NCBI GenBank assembly: GCA_920105625.2
Contig: OV050030.1
Coordinates: forward strand, 163,317,863 to 163,381,862
Length of the DNA: 64,000 bases
DNA from: Clusia tigrina
Taxonomy: Eukaryota; Arthropoda; Insecta; Diptera; Clusiidae
Direction of reading: 5' to 3'
The notes under the pieces: model-generated
Databases searched by the model: none
What the model saw: the letters and a program-made list of their open reading frames with translations, nothing else
Told to the model about the DNA's origin: nothing
In this document: positions 12,097 to 23,883 of the stretch, one piece after another
Layout of the letters: every line of letters starts with the position of its first letter
Numbering within the stretch: the first letter of the stretch is position 1
Made by a program: the position numbers and the translations under genes

Positions 12097-13662
12097 TCAG
12101 GGTTGAACGCCCCATGTTGTTCCCATGGATCTCTTGCAACACAGAGCACACGTGGCTTTCCGTACCCTCTCCGCAAAATTTGCTTTCCAATGGAGCTTAG
12201 GGTCCAGGATCAGACCTAGATACTTGACGCTATTGCTTAGGCTAAGCGTATTCCCATTAAGTTTGGGTAAGTCAAAACTTGGTATTTTGTGCTTCCTGGT
12301 GAAGAGCATGACCTCAGTTTTGGAAGGGTTGACATCTAGGCCAACTTCAAGACACCATTGGGACAGAATGCTAAGAGTGTAGCTTAGCTTTTCTGATAGT
12401 GTTGACAGATATTTACCATAAACAGAGATAGCAATGTCGTCAGCATAAGCTATAGTGTTGCAGCCGGTCTGATCTAATCTCCTAAGTAGTGTGTTCACCG
12501 TCAAATTCCATATGAGGGGTGAGAGCACACCGCCTTGTGGAGTACCTCTCTTGACAGTCCTTTTAGCATGTACGTTTCCTATTGCGGAGCTAATGACGCG
12601 TGTTTTCAGTAGCTGTTCGATGAACCTAACCAAGCTGGGGTCCAGGTTCATGTTTTCTAAGGATTTCGTGATGGCGGAGGGACAAATATTGTTGAATGCC
12701 CCTTCTATATCGAGAAATACTGCAAGAGTATATTCTTTGTTGGCAAGAGATTTCTCTACTTGCTCAATGAGCACGTGAAGCGCTGTTTCCACAAACTTTC
12801 CTTTAGTGTAGGCATGTTGTGATTTGGAAAGGCACGTGGAATTAATAAAGCTCCTGATTTGTATATCAAGGACTCTTTCCAGTGTTTTCAAAAGAAAGGA
12901 GGACAGGCTAATTGGCCTATAGTCCTTAGGCTTGGTGTGGGTCGACTTTCCCGCTTTAGGGATGAAAACTACTCGAGCTTCTCTCCAGCTTATGGGAATG
13001 TACGACCATCTTAGGCATGCATTGTAAATATGCAGTAGCCAGGGCGCAACCGCACTTGCAGTGTGCTGAATGTCGGCGGGAATGATACCATCAGGCCCGG
13101 GAGATTTAAAAGGCTTAAAGCTGTTGATGGCCCACTGAATATGCGTGTTGGTTATTTGGAATTGGCTGGAGTGACTTAAAGAGTGGTTGGTGTTAAAAGA
13201 CCTGCAATCCACAAAGATTTCATTCCCCGGGAAGTGTGTTTCTATTAGGGCGTCCAAAGTGTCGGTTTCAGAGTCGGTCCAGGTACCGTCCGATCTCTGA
13301 ATACATTCCAGAGCCCGAGGGGTGGTATTGAGAATCCTCCGGAGTCTACTTGTCTCGGACGAGCTTTCTATGTTGCCACAGAAGTCTCGCCAAGACGCTC
13401 GTTTGGATCTCCTAACCATATACTTGAGTTCCCTTTGTTTGTCTTTGAAAGGGAGCCAGTCATTTGTGGCTTTGGCTCTGTTGAAGAGCTTGCGACATAC
13501 TTTTCGTGGCTCAGCAATTTCCGAATTCCACCAAGGGGGTTTTGGTTTTCCTCTTGGTTTCGGGAAGTTGCAGGCTGATTTGGCAGCAGAGTTAAATAGT
13601 GCTGTAATGGTTTCAACCGCTCGATCTATATCGAGGTGATTATTGATCGTGGGAGGAGTCGA
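12097..13662 (-). pseudogene. LOA LINE ORF2: reverse transcriptase domain
   Basis: RT blocks in order: VVFIPKAGKSTHTKPKDYRP and ISLSSFLLKTLERVLDIQIR, SQHAYTKGKFVETALHVLIE, LAVFLDIEGAFNNICPSAIT (first Asp), RGTPQGGVLSPLIWNL, NTIAYADDIAISVYG (catalytic YADD) and SNSVKYLGLILDPKLHWK. The frame is joined to the endonuclease through one TAG at 13660-13662. The RT itself has no inactivating change that I can see. Confidence 0.92.
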
Positions 13663-14421
13663 CTACAGGCCCGACTCCATAATGGTCTGGAATCGTGTCC
13701 AGTCAGTTCTTTTCCTGTTAGTGTGTCTTTTGCGCTCAGCCGTCTCTAACGTATCTGAGATCGCAATTCTAAAACAGATGTAACAGTGGTCCGAGAAGGA
13801 ACATTCCTGCAAAACGCGCCAGCTCGAAATAAGGTGAGACGAGTGATTATTACCAAGAGTTTGATCGAGAACCTCCCTTCTATTTGAGGTAATGAAGGTT
13901 GGCTCTCTCCCCCTGTTAGTAATTACTATGTCGTTAGTAAGAATAAAATCAAAGAGTGACTCACCCCGCTCGTTGGTATCCGTGCTGCCCCACACCTCGT
14001 GATGGGCATTGGCATCGGCCCCGATGACTACCGGGATGCGCTTTTTATTAGCCTCCTCTACCAGCAGCCTTAAATCATCCGGAGGCGGCGTCAGCCCGTG
14101 GTCGTGCGCCATGTAGCTGCTGACGATCCATATAGCCATGGTGTTGTTGGAAATAACCATGGCTACATTATCCTTGTCGCTGTACCTGTGAAGAAGAAGA
14201 GCGTTAATATTGTTCTTAACAAGAATACAGGCTCTGGGTTTACCTCGATCCTGCACGAATACTGTGCGGTATCCGCTTGTAGTGAGTCCGCGAACCTGAT
14301 CATTTACGATCCAAGGTTCTTGGACCAGTATGAGTTCCTCTCCTTTTTGAGTCAGGTGGAGGATCAGGGCTGCTGAGGCAGCCATGGAATGTTGAAGGTT
14401 AATCTGTAATACCCTCACCAT
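13663..14421 (-). CDS. LOA LINE ORF2: AP-like endonuclease domain
   Basis: Starts at the ATG 14421-14419 (MVRVLQINLQHSMAASAALI) and overlaps the end of the normal ORF1 frame by about 23 bases. Endonuclease motifs are present: LILVQEPWI (Glu), IGADANAHHEVWGSTDTNER (Asp and Asn), FITSNRREVLDQTL and SFSDHCYICF (catalytic SDH). It nicks target DNA to prime reverse transcription. The frame closes at the premature TAG at 13660. The first 166 bases lie in the right palindrome arm and the rest in the spacer. Confidence 0.92.
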   Translation of the reverse strand: MVRVLQINLQHSMAASAALILHLTQKGEELILVQEPWIVNDQVRGLTTSGYRTVFVQDRGKPRACILVKNNINALLLHRYSDKDNVAMVISNNTMAIWIVSSYMAHDHGLTPPPDDLRLLVEEANKKRIPVVIGADANAHHEVWGSTDTNERGESLFDFILTNDIVITNRGREPTFITSNRREVLDQTLGNNHSSHLISSWRVLQECSFSDHCYICFRIAISDTLETAERKRHTNRKRTDWTRFQTIMESGL

Positions 14422-14523
14422 TCCCGGAGGTGGCCATCATCGTCACGCTTGCTGCCTCCTCTTCTGACAGAGGAGAATCACCAACGTCGTCGATATTAGT
14501 TATCGGACGTCCGCAGAAACTGC

Positions 14524-15822
14524 CTACCGATTCTGAGGCCGAAGCGTAACTCTCCCCATCATCGAAGGTGAGATCCGGTTCGGCCTGAATGGGGGGCTTG
14601 TATGCTCCCTGGTTGTCGCTCCTATAGACCTTGAGTGAGATCGAACTAAAGCCATAGTTGATCTCCCCTTTTTGGCATTAATAGGGGCTAGAGAGTCCTC
14701 ATTAAGAATAATGATTATCTCTCGAGAGTTGCCCTTGGGCTCGCTTATTTTTGCGACCTTCCAGTCATCCGTGGGGAGGTCGTAATTGCTGAGCCTCAGC
14801 AACTCCAGAATTTCTTCCGGCGAGGAGTGCTCTGCCGGAACCCAGGCCCTGGAACGCGGGCGGTTCGGGATCTGGTCTCTGGGAACAGCTGAGAGCTTGG
14901 CCCCCGGCCAGATTTCGCCAACCATTGAGATGGCCATCTTGTAAAGCTCAGCCGAGCGCTCATCTGAGCACGCGATGAGCTTCACGTGCCCCTGATACCA
15001 TCCCGCGTCCCGGCATACAGGTGATGGGCCAGGATTGGCCCTCAGGATCTCCCTGTAGATCCTGAAAAGGGCCTTCTCCACCATTTTCCAGTTCGCTGGG
15101 GAAATGGTACCGTCACTGTTACCAGTGTCAACGATAGTCCAGATGAGGCCCTCTTTGGCTACCTCATTAAATGGCCGAGTAAGTCTCGGCTTGGAAGCCA
15201 GTCGTGGGCGTTTAGTTTCCCGCACGACTGATTGGGAGGGATGCTCAGCCGACCGTTGCCGTTTCTGAGCACCTTCAGGGGGTGGCTGCAGACGAGCACC
15301 AACATTTTGGTGAGCCCATGCCAGCGCTCCCTTGTCTTTATCAGACATTGAAGCGGGGTCGGCAGATTCCAACCTTTGCAGAATCCTGAAGGCGGACCTC
15401 CGGGTTCTGTACGCCCGTGTAGACGCATTCACATGCGTGCGAGCACCTGAAGGGAGATTGGAGCTGGGGCCTGTGCTGGAGGAGGTCGGCTTATTTGCCG
15501 AAGCTCTCCCTGTACCAGTCCGAGGAGCGGACGGAGGGGCGACCCTAGCACCCGGCCTAGCAGCCCTGGTGCTGGGGTGGTCCGAAGCAGGGTATTTGTG
15601 ACCCTGTGAGGATGCGCTTGTGGCTGGGAGCGGGGCTGGCCTTTTGGCCGTAACACCCGACGACATCCTTGGTCTGGCAACAAATGTCCAAGACGAGGTT
15701 GCTGCTGAGCTCAAGACAGTTTTTTGCCTAACTGAGCTCGTTGATGGCTCCCCTTGTGGGTTGGCCGTTGGTTTTTTGGGTTTTCTTAAGAATGTGTCCA
15801 TGCAAAAAGGGTCCCCACTCAA
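14524..15822 (-). CDS. LOA LINE ORF1 (nucleic-acid-binding protein), C-terminus frameshifted
   Basis: 432 codons. Residues 1-170 are low-complexity and basic (Pro/Ser/Ala/Arg, e.g. KRPAPLPATSASSQGHK). Residues 230-390 form a conserved block (LIWTIVDTGNSDGTISPANW, AGWYQGHVKLIACSDERSAE, LPTDDWKVAKISEPKGN) that I recognise from ORF1 proteins of LOA-type LINEs (a DUF4780-like domain; not searched). No CCHC knuckle is seen. A one-base change at AAAAAGGGG near 14668-14676 replaces the true C-terminus, which would run on to the TAA at 14399-14401. The left arm shares this change. Confidence 0.85.
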   Translation of the reverse strand: MSGDPFCMDTFLRKPKKPTANPQGEPSTSSVRQKTVLSSAATSSWTFVARPRMSSGVTAKRPAPLPATSASSQGHKYPASDHPSTRAARPGARVAPPSAPRTGTGRASANKPTSSSTGPSSNLPSGARTHVNASTRAYRTRRSAFRILQRLESADPASMSDKDKGALAWAHQNVGARLQPPPEGAQKRQRSAEHPSQSVVRETKRPRLASKPRLTRPFNEVAKEGLIWTIVDTGNSDGTISPANWKMVEKALFRIYREILRANPGPSPVCRDAGWYQGHVKLIACSDERSAELYKMAISMVGEIWPGAKLSAVPRDQIPNRPRSRAWVPAEHSSPEEILELLRLSNYDLPTDDWKVAKISEPKGNSREIIIILNEDSLAPINAKKGRSTMALVRSHSRSIGATTREHTSPPFRPNRISPSMMGRVTLRPQNR

Positions 15823-16472
<650 letters not shown>

Positions 16473-16851
16473 TTGTATACATTAGATGACGATCCTGTAG
16501 GTACAAAAAGAGCCCAAAAATATTACAAAATACATATAAAAAAGAACAAAAAGTTTCAAGTAAATAATTAAAAAGAAAAAAAACCAAACAAGAAGAACAA
16601 TTAACAATTATTATAATAATTACCATTATAAATATTATTGTTATTATAAATAAAGAAAATATAAAAAAAAATTATATAAATCCTACATACATACCTATAT
16701 ATATAAACAAAATGCTACTGTATCGGTAATACTGAAAGATAATTAATATTATTATTATTGTTATTATAAATAGAATTAAGAAAATGTAAAACAAAAATTA
16801 TATGTTAAGAAATCACTCCCCTCGCCGGAGTCTCGGGCCAAAGGGGGCGAG
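16473..16851 (+). other. Gypsy F 3' internal tail and untranslated region
   Basis: Ends the pol tail (DDDPVGTKRAQKYYKIHIKK) with a stop near 16569. An A/T-rich stretch shared with Gypsy A (3830-4115) follows, then a purine tract AAAGGGGGCGAG at 16840-16851 that would prime plus-strand synthesis. Confidence 0.7.
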
Positions 16852-17800
16852 TGATGTAAACAAGTAAAAACAATTCCTATGAATTTTTGAAACAAATAAT
16901 CGAGAGCATTTCCCTTGAAATGCTCATGACAACAATTCTAAGGAAATTGCTAAAATATTTGAGAAATATAATAAAAACTGACACTGCAGTCAGTATTATA
17001 TTTGGCGTTTACGAAGCACCACAAATTAAATATAAAATAATTAATTGTTTTAAATTATAAAACCGACGTCTTTTCCACTTTTACTATAAAAAACAAAACT
17101 GTTAAACCAATAAGAATAAATAGACGCATTCGATTCGTAATTTGTATCGAGCTCATAACGAGTTGTTAGATTAAAAGAGCACATGAGTAAGTAGTATAAT
17201 TGGAAGCATTGTTTTAACTGTTTTTTTTAAACATTTACTTGTTTTATATTCATCATTTGAATGTGATTTAAATCAACACAGTATTAAAAATCAAAAACAA
17301 AATCCAAAGATTAATTTTTGTCTTTTCCTTAAATTTAATCAGCTAAAATATAAAAAATTTCAGTAAATTGTCATGGGTAATTTTTAATCTCGTTGGTTTT
17401 CAAGCAATTTTCAATTTGGAAGCAGTATCTATCGAGGATGGAAAAACCCGATTTTTTCTTCCGAGTATAATTTACTCGATAATTTCTTCCATGCAAAAGT
17501 CTGTCCTATCCTCGATAGAGTGGCGAATCGAATACGCTTAATATAACATATCCAAATAAAATACTATCGACAGGTTTCAAGGTTTTCGATCAACAGACAG
17601 AGATTTTTTTTATTCAAACACCTTGAGAGGTGCAATATACTAATGAGAGAGGTTAACTTTTATTCTAAAAAGTGCATTCTATTCTAAAAGTGACATTTGA
17701 CAAGGAATAAGCAATTAAGAAAAATATGAATTAAAGTAGAGAAAAAAACGAGTTAAATTAAATAAAGAGAAATTAATAGAGAAAAATGAAAACTATGTAT
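16852..17800 (+). repeat. Gypsy F LTR
   Basis: Begins TGATGTAAAC directly after the purine tract. The right limit is inferred from the start of coding-like sequence and a possible primer-binding side at 17810-17825 (CCGGCGAACATAGTGG). There is no gene inside. A 12-base inverted repeat, CTATCGAGGATG against CATCCTCGATAG with mismatches, spans 17429-17518. It is a single LTR placed between a 3' tail and a 5' internal region. Confidence 0.55.
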
Positions 17801-18960
17801 GCTCCGGCGAACATAGTGGTAACAATAATCCAAATTTTATTGACCATTTTTTCGCAATGAACCTTCAATCAATTCAATGGAAGAATGTATGAATTAAAAC
17901 GATCAAAATTTTAAATTTGTTCTTCAAGAATATTACCCTATATACATATAACGAAACTCATATTTATCATTGATATATATGCAGAGTTCGCCATAATAAA
18001 TTCATTGCAATCAAAAGTGGCGAGTAAATTCTTGTATTTTCATGTTAAAAGTTTTGAAACAAAATATTTCAACAAATATTCAATGCATTAAACCACTTTT
18101 TAAAGAATTTAAAAAACATATGTATTCATTTTCTCGAATATTCATTTCACAATTATTTTGTTGGGATTATAGGAAACAATATGCTACTCAAATTAAATAC
18201 TACAGTTGATTGTAAAAATAGAAGGTTGGTAACAGATAATGTAACATTACCAATTTAGTTCAGTGAAGAAGAAGAGTTAAATATGCACCATTATTAAAAG
18301 CCAAACATTTTCAATTAGTTACTTGTGAAGAACAAACGGAACAAAATGTATCAAATACCCTATTTCCTAACCAGTTAAATTCAAGATATGAAAAATTCTA
18401 ATAACTGATTTGACTAACTACAATGCTTTTTTCTAGAAAGAGGGACACAATTTACTATTTACCAGTGAAATACAACATAGGATCATAACAAAAACCGATG
18501 TCCCAATATACACTAAAATTCATTTAGTACATCAAGAACTTTTAGCGAAAAAGTTATCCCAGGCAGCAGTCCTTACAATTCACCGCTGTAGGTTCTGTCC
18601 AGAAAAGCCGACAACAATGGGATACCGAAATGGCGATCGAAATTGACTGCCGCAGGTTAAATGAACAAACTATAGATGATAGGTTCCCAATTTCAAATAT
18701 TGAAGCGTTGTTTGACAAAGTGGAAAAATGTTCTTATTTTAGCACAATTGATCTTACAAAAAGCTTCTATCAATTTGAAGTACATATTGATGATAATGCC
18801 AAAACAGCCTTTTCAATAGCAATTGCCATTACGAGTTCACTCGTATGCCTATTGACCTCATAACTATTTAATTCACTGCCTGTTTCTAATTTAAAAATAT
18901 AATTTCATAAATGTCAGTTTGCGGCATTAACTACAAATATTTTAGTTCACGTTGATCCAG
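17801..18960 (+). pseudogene. Gypsy F 5' internal region with protease and RT scraps
   Basis: 17801-18150 holds no readable gag. 18150-18260 encodes VGIIGNNMLLKLNTTVDCKN (protease flap side). 18630-18863 is an RT frame with IEIDCRRLNEQTIDDRFPIS and FSTIDLTKSFYQFEVHIDD, where block 3 carries the first catalytic Asp. One base is missing near 18632 compared with the left arm, which breaks the upstream frame. The relic ends in (AT)n; the palm YxDD, RNase H and integrase are absent. Confidence 0.72.
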
Positions 18961-19015
18961 GTATTAGACCTTTTTTAGAGCTATTGATGCGATGCAGCTA
19001 CCAACTAACATAAAA

Positions 19016-19278
<263 letters not shown>

Positions 19279-19314
19279 CTCGTATATATTTTTAATACTG
19301 TTATAAGGATATCA

Positions 19315-19564
19315 ACTTGTCCTAATTGGGAAACTTAGGGAAAATTATTCCAACCCCAGGGAAAATTATTCCAACCCCAAAGTCTGATAACGATTAAAGA
19401 CCAATAGCAATTTTACCATACCTGTCCGAGGTACCTGAACTAGTAATGGCGAAACAATTAAAAAAGTATTTAGCAGACAATAACATTATAACGGAACGCC
19501 AGTCTGGGTTCATGCCAAGGAGGAGCTGCATAACGGCTCTGACTGATGTAGTGGAGAGTATTCA
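19315..19564 (+). pseudogene. Jockey/CR1-like LINE B, RT part 1 (before Gypsy B insertion)
   Basis: Encodes RPIAILPYLSEVPELVMAKQ and NIITERQSGFMPRRSCITAL, ending in TALTDVVESIQ. One in-frame stop precedes the RPIAIL block. The RT continues at 27467 after Gypsy B, where DHSKAFDCVDHNLL gives the first catalytic Asp block, so the two parts were one gene before the insertion. The TTCA duplication is at 19561-19564 and 27463-27466. Confidence 0.85.
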
Positions 19565-19950
19565 AGTTACGGAGCGTTATCCATGAAGCATCAAATAATA
19601 ACTTTATTTCGGAGTCGTCACAACAACACTGCACGACTTATTCTTTATTGACCTTATATTTATAACAATTAATAGGCTAATTGATTATTACTAAGAAACA
19701 TAGAATAAGCTTAAAATAAAATATAAAAAAGGTTGCGCGACGGATGTGCGCAAACTGGTGCGGATGGAAGAGTTCGGTGATCTGTTGTGCAATTGCACTC
19801 GATCGTGCGATAGTGCTGAGTGGGCTATATCCACGTGCTTGTGCAATGGATGGAAGGCAACCTTGGACGAGTGCATAAGTTTATTGACCTATTGTGCAAC
19901 TGTCCTCTGTCGTGGTATAATGATGAGTAAGCTATAAGAGCGTGGTAACT
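19565..19950 (-). repeat. Gypsy B 3' LTR
   Basis: 386 bp, close to the 409-bp 5' LTR, differing by substitutions and indels. Both carry the block TTGCGCGACGG..GCGCAAACTGG. The purine tract CCCCCCTTCTTAAG (19951-19964, plus strand) borders it on the internal side. Confidence 0.9.
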
Positions 19951-20004
19951 CCCCCCTTCTTAAGAATCATCGTCTCGGTGATTTAAATATTTAATTTAAT
20001 TGGT

Positions 20005-20708
20005 TCAATTTTGAAATTGGTGTGAGGAATATGAAAAATTATTATTATTATTATTATTATCAAATATAAATAGATTGAGATTGCAAACAATATTGATAAT
20101 AAGGATCGAATCTGTTACAACCATAGCTGGATTTGCATATTCTATCACTTGCAGTTCATTTAGAAATGGAAGTGTTTCTATTTGAGATAATATTTTTGCT
20201 ATTTCTGCTTTATTTAGTAGAGCACTATTCACAATGTCTGTTTTACTATTTGTTCTAAATCGTCTTTAAGAATGAAGAGTTTGTTAAATACTACTTGTTC
20301 GTTCTTGGCTGTATTATTACTGTCAACTTCGTTTATAATTCTATTGTAGTTGCTGAGTAGTTCGTCCCAGTCTATTGCGTCGGGATTTCCTGCTAACTTT
20401 TTTCATGCTGACCCAATCCAATTTATAGATATTTTGCTTTTCTGTCTGGGTATAGCATGTAATTGTTCTAGATATCCGTCAATCTTTGTCAGCTGGTGTT
20501 CAAGTTGTGGTCCCAATGTTCCAGATTTGTTAATTTCGAATCGGACTATTGACTTAAGTTCTTTGGTAATTTGTTCGTATTCTGGCAAGTCGATAATGTC
20601 TTTGATTTTGTAGCTGCCCTTAATAATTTTTCCTGTTCCTTGTTTAATTGAGGTTAGGGGACTGTGGTATTCATAGATATCGACTGTTGCAATTACCATG
20701 AACGGCAT
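20005..20708 (-). pseudogene. Gypsy B env, truncated and disrupted
   Basis: Starts at MPFMVIATVDIYEYHSPL (20708) and reaches a stop after ISINWIGSA near 20403. The second part ([17 protein letters not shown] onwards) continues to 20005. The short basic stretch before INWIGSA resembles the processing-site region of errantivirus envelope proteins. The total of about 230 codons is roughly half the usual length: most of the ectodomain and a clear membrane anchor are missing. The tail is low-complexity Asn and Ser. Broken in several ways; described only. Confidence 0.75.
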
Positions 20709-20759
20709 TAACCTGGAAAGATTTGATTTTTTAGGTGAGATTTGTGTATTCTTTTTCCA

Positions 20760-21960
20760 CTGTCTGTTCTGACAGTGACTGTGTTGTCATTTGCTATGAT
20801 TTCCCTTTCGAAAATAGGCTTTGTCTTTGTTTTAATTTGTTTATTTAATTTGTAAACTATTTCACCTGGTTTAAATTGTTTTGGTTTAGTTCTATTTTTA
20901 TTGTGCTGTTGTAATTGAACCTGTTGGTTTCGAGCGATTTCATGCTTTAATTCTGAGTTTATAATTTTCTTAAAATCTATTAAATTTTGATAATTAATTC
21001 TTTCTGTCCTACCGAAAATATGTCAAAAGGGTTTCTTTTGATAACGGAATGGACGCTGTTATTGTATCGGTCTACGGCGATATTGACCAATTCTTTTAAT
21101 GATAAATCTTGATACTCGCGAAGTAAGCAACGTATCATTTCAATTATTGTTGAATGCACGCGTTCTACGGCACCATTCGCTTCACTTTTTTGGGATGGTA
21201 CTGTATAAATGTCTATTCCCAACCCTTACAGATAATTCTTGACAATGGGGATTATGAAACTCCCTTCGTTGTCCATTACAATTGTTTTAGGAACAGTGAA
21301 ATAGTGTAAAAGCTTGATTAGCTTGTCTCTAATATGAAGAACGGATTAATTTTTTACGGAAAAATTTTTTAAAATTAAAAAACTTGTCAATACAAGTAAT
21401 AAATTTTTCCCCTTTATATCTATAATATCTGTATGAAGGATTTCTGTTGGATATGTTGGTTTTGGAGTGGCCTGTAGTTCAGGCTTTTGAGGGTTTCTGT
21501 CATATTTGCTTGTGTTACAAACATGACACACTTTAGTGTATTGCTTAATAAGCTTTGTCATTTGTGGGAAATAAAATTTCTCAAGGATTTGGTTTTTATT
21601 TTCCAAATGGTTCCTATGAGCGCGTCTGTGTTCATTTTCAATAATGGTACACTTGTGCTCTTCGTTACTTACGTCTTGAACAACTCTTTATGTGATTCGG
21701 ATACGGAATTTAGAAAAATGTTCTTTAAATGTTTTCTGAAGGATTGCTAAATATGGTTCGGGCATTTTGATGCCATTGACTACGTTGGGGTTAAGTTTTT
21801 GTTTTAGAGTTTCTATTATATTTTGTTCATAGAAGTTCCTGTGATAATTGCGGTGGGGCTCTTGATGGCAATGCATTTCGTTGCCTAATGAGAAAATAAG
21901 TTGATTTTTAAAAACGTTTATTGGACATTCGCAATGTCTCATTCGCAATTCGCAATGTTC
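20760..21960 (-). pseudogene. Gypsy B integrase
   Basis: The zinc-binding region (HRRAHRNH and VCHVCNTSKYDRNP, about 21650-21500) is followed by the core with HTDIIDIKGKN (first Asp), a frameshift near 21365, VMDNEGSFIIPI (second Asp, about 21260) and SEANGAVERVHSTIIEMIRC (Glu, about 21160). The C-terminal part (GEIVYKLNKQI, IHKSHLKNQ) ends close to the env start, as in errantiviruses. Stops near 21225 and 21365 break it. Confidence 0.83.
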
Positions 21961-21989
21961 TCATTCGGGGAATGAGATCCGTGCTGTCT

Positions 21990-22668
21990 TCTTCTGTGTC
22001 AGAAGAGGTTGACGTATTCAATTGAGGTGGCAATCTAAAAAGTGCGTCGACGACGAAGTTTGTTTTGCCAGGTTTGTATACGAGTTTGTAATTATATTCC
22101 TCTATACGCGCTTTCCACCTTTTCAGCTTTGCGTTATTGTAGTTGTTGCTGAGCGCAAATGTAAGAGGTTGATGATCTGTTAATATTGTTATTTCTTTTG
22201 CGCCATAACAACATTTCCTTCTCTATTGTTGAGTAGTTTTCTTCTGTTTTATGAAGGAATCTTGATAAAAATGTTATTGGGCGATCTCCTCCCATTCTAC
22301 TATGAGATAGTTCTGCACCTATTGCATAATTAGAGGCGTCAGTAGTGAGTATGAGAGGCTTTAAAAAGTCAGGAAAAATTAGGATTTCTGAAGTAGTAAG
22401 TAATTCTTTAATCTGTTCGAATGCTTTAAGAGCAGTTTGGTCTAATGATATTTCAAGTTTTCTTGATTGGCGTGCATTTACTTAGGCATTAAATCCTCTA
22501 TTAATGTTTGTCAATGGTTTTACTATTTTTGCAAATTCTGCGATAAATTTCCTATAATAGGATGCTAAGCCTAAAAACTTTTAAGATCTTTAAGATTACG
22601 TGGGGCCGTATATCCTGTATTGCGCTTATTTTGCTAGGGTCAGGTCTGATTCCTTCGCCTGATATAAT
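21990..22668 (-). pseudogene. Gypsy B RNase H region
   Basis: Minus-strand frames give FSRFLHKTEENYSTIEKEML (Glu), LILTTDASNYAIGAELSHSR (first Asp) and ILTDHQPLTFALSNNYNNAK (Asp), followed by WKARIEEYNYKLVYKPGKTN. At least two frameshifts (near 22205 and 22570) interrupt it. It is the continuation of the RT frame that the mariner at 22670-23881 split. Confidence 0.82.
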
Positions 22669-22669
22669 A

Positions 22670-23881
22670 CGAGGGCGGATTGATATTGAAGCTACCGTGC
22701 GCTAGATGGCAGCATAAACACAAAAACTTTTTTTTTTAGAAATTGCGATCTGTCAAACGTCAGCTGTTAAAATTTCAGCCAAATTCATCGATTAGTTTTT
22801 TTGTTGTAGTCGTTTGAAGTAATCAACTTTTGTGTTTCTTGAAAAATGGAAAAAAGCGAATTTCGTGCAGGCTTAAACACTATTATTTGAAAGGGAAAAC
22901 GGCGAAAGAGACAAAAGAAAAGCTCGATAAATATTACGGTGCGTCTGCTCCGTCAGATTACATGGTAAAATATTGGATTGCTGAATTTAAACGCGGCCGA
23001 ACAAGCACTGCAACAATACCATCAACAGGAAGGCCTAAAGAGGTGGTTACTGAAGAAAATATCAAGAAAATCCTCGATATCGTTATGAATAATCGCCGAG
23101 TCAAGTTGCGTGAGATTGTTGAAATGGTAAACATATCATATGAACGTGTGTTCAACATTTTGCATGAACATTTGCATATGAAAAAGCTATCGGCAAGATG
23201 GGTGCCGCGTTTGCTCAGTGTCGAACAAAAACGAGTTCGACAGACCACTTCACAGCGGTGTTTGGACATGATAAAGCGTAATCTTGTTGATTTTTGGCCT
23301 CGATTAATAACTGTTGATGAAACGTGGGTCCACCACTACACACCTGAAACCAAAAATCAATCGAAACAATGGGTGGAAGCTGGTGGAAGTGCTCCGAAGA
23401 AGGCGAAGGTAGTGAAATCGGCTGGCAAGGTTATGGCCAATGTATTTTGGGATGCATACGGAATATTGCTCATCGATTATCTTGAAAAAGGATCCACATT
23501 TAGAGAAGAAAAAAATGCTCTTTTTTCAAGACAACGCACCGGTTCGCACAGCATTAGATACGATGCTAAATACACTTCGAATTGGTTAATCAACCACCTT
23601 ATAGTCCAGATTTAGCTCCTAGTGACTTTTTCCTGTTTCCAAACTTGAAAAAATGATTCGCAGGAAAAAGATTCATCTCAAACGAAGAAGTTATTACCGA
23701 AACTAAAGCGAATTTTGAGGGGTTCCCGAAATCGTATTATTCAGATGGTATAAAAAAGTTGGAATATCGTCTTACTAAGTGTGTCGAAGTAAAAGGAGAC
23801 TATGTTGAGAAATAAATGGTTTTTGAAAAAAAAAAAATGTTTTTTTCCTACTTAGGTAGCTTCAATATCAATCCGCCCTCG
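22670..23881 (+). mobile_element. Mariner (DD34D class) inserted in Gypsy B pol
   Basis: 1212 bp with 27-bp inverted ends that match exactly as far as I can see (CGAGGGCGGATTGATATTGA at the left, its complement at the right), flanked by TA at 22668-22669 and 23882-23883. Dropping the element and one TA restores a continuous pol frame, so it landed when pol was still open. It lies antiparallel to Gypsy B. Confidence 0.95.
22845..23814 (+). pseudogene. Mariner transposase, frameshifted and internally deleted
   Basis: The native start is probably the ATG at 22845 (MEKSEFRAG). One base is missing near 22875, so the long open frame (from 22830) reads the right protein only from KHYYLKGKTAKETKEKL on. 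Readable parts are two N-terminal helix-turn-helix regions, ARWVPRLLSVEQKRV, LITVDETWVHHYTPETKNQ (first Asp) and SAGKVMANVFWDAYGI. A deletion of roughly a hundred bases near 23505 precedes FFQDNAPVRTALDTM (second Asp). After another shift comes YSPDLAPSDFFLF (third Asp). Dead, but the ends are intact. Confidence 0.9.
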
Positions 23882-23883
23882 TA

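Noticed and set aside
11161..13639. Plus-strand frames opposite LOA ORF2 (e.g. 11161-11379, 12491-12778, 13322-13639)
   Set aside because: Shadows of the minus-strand RT and RNase H; no motifs.
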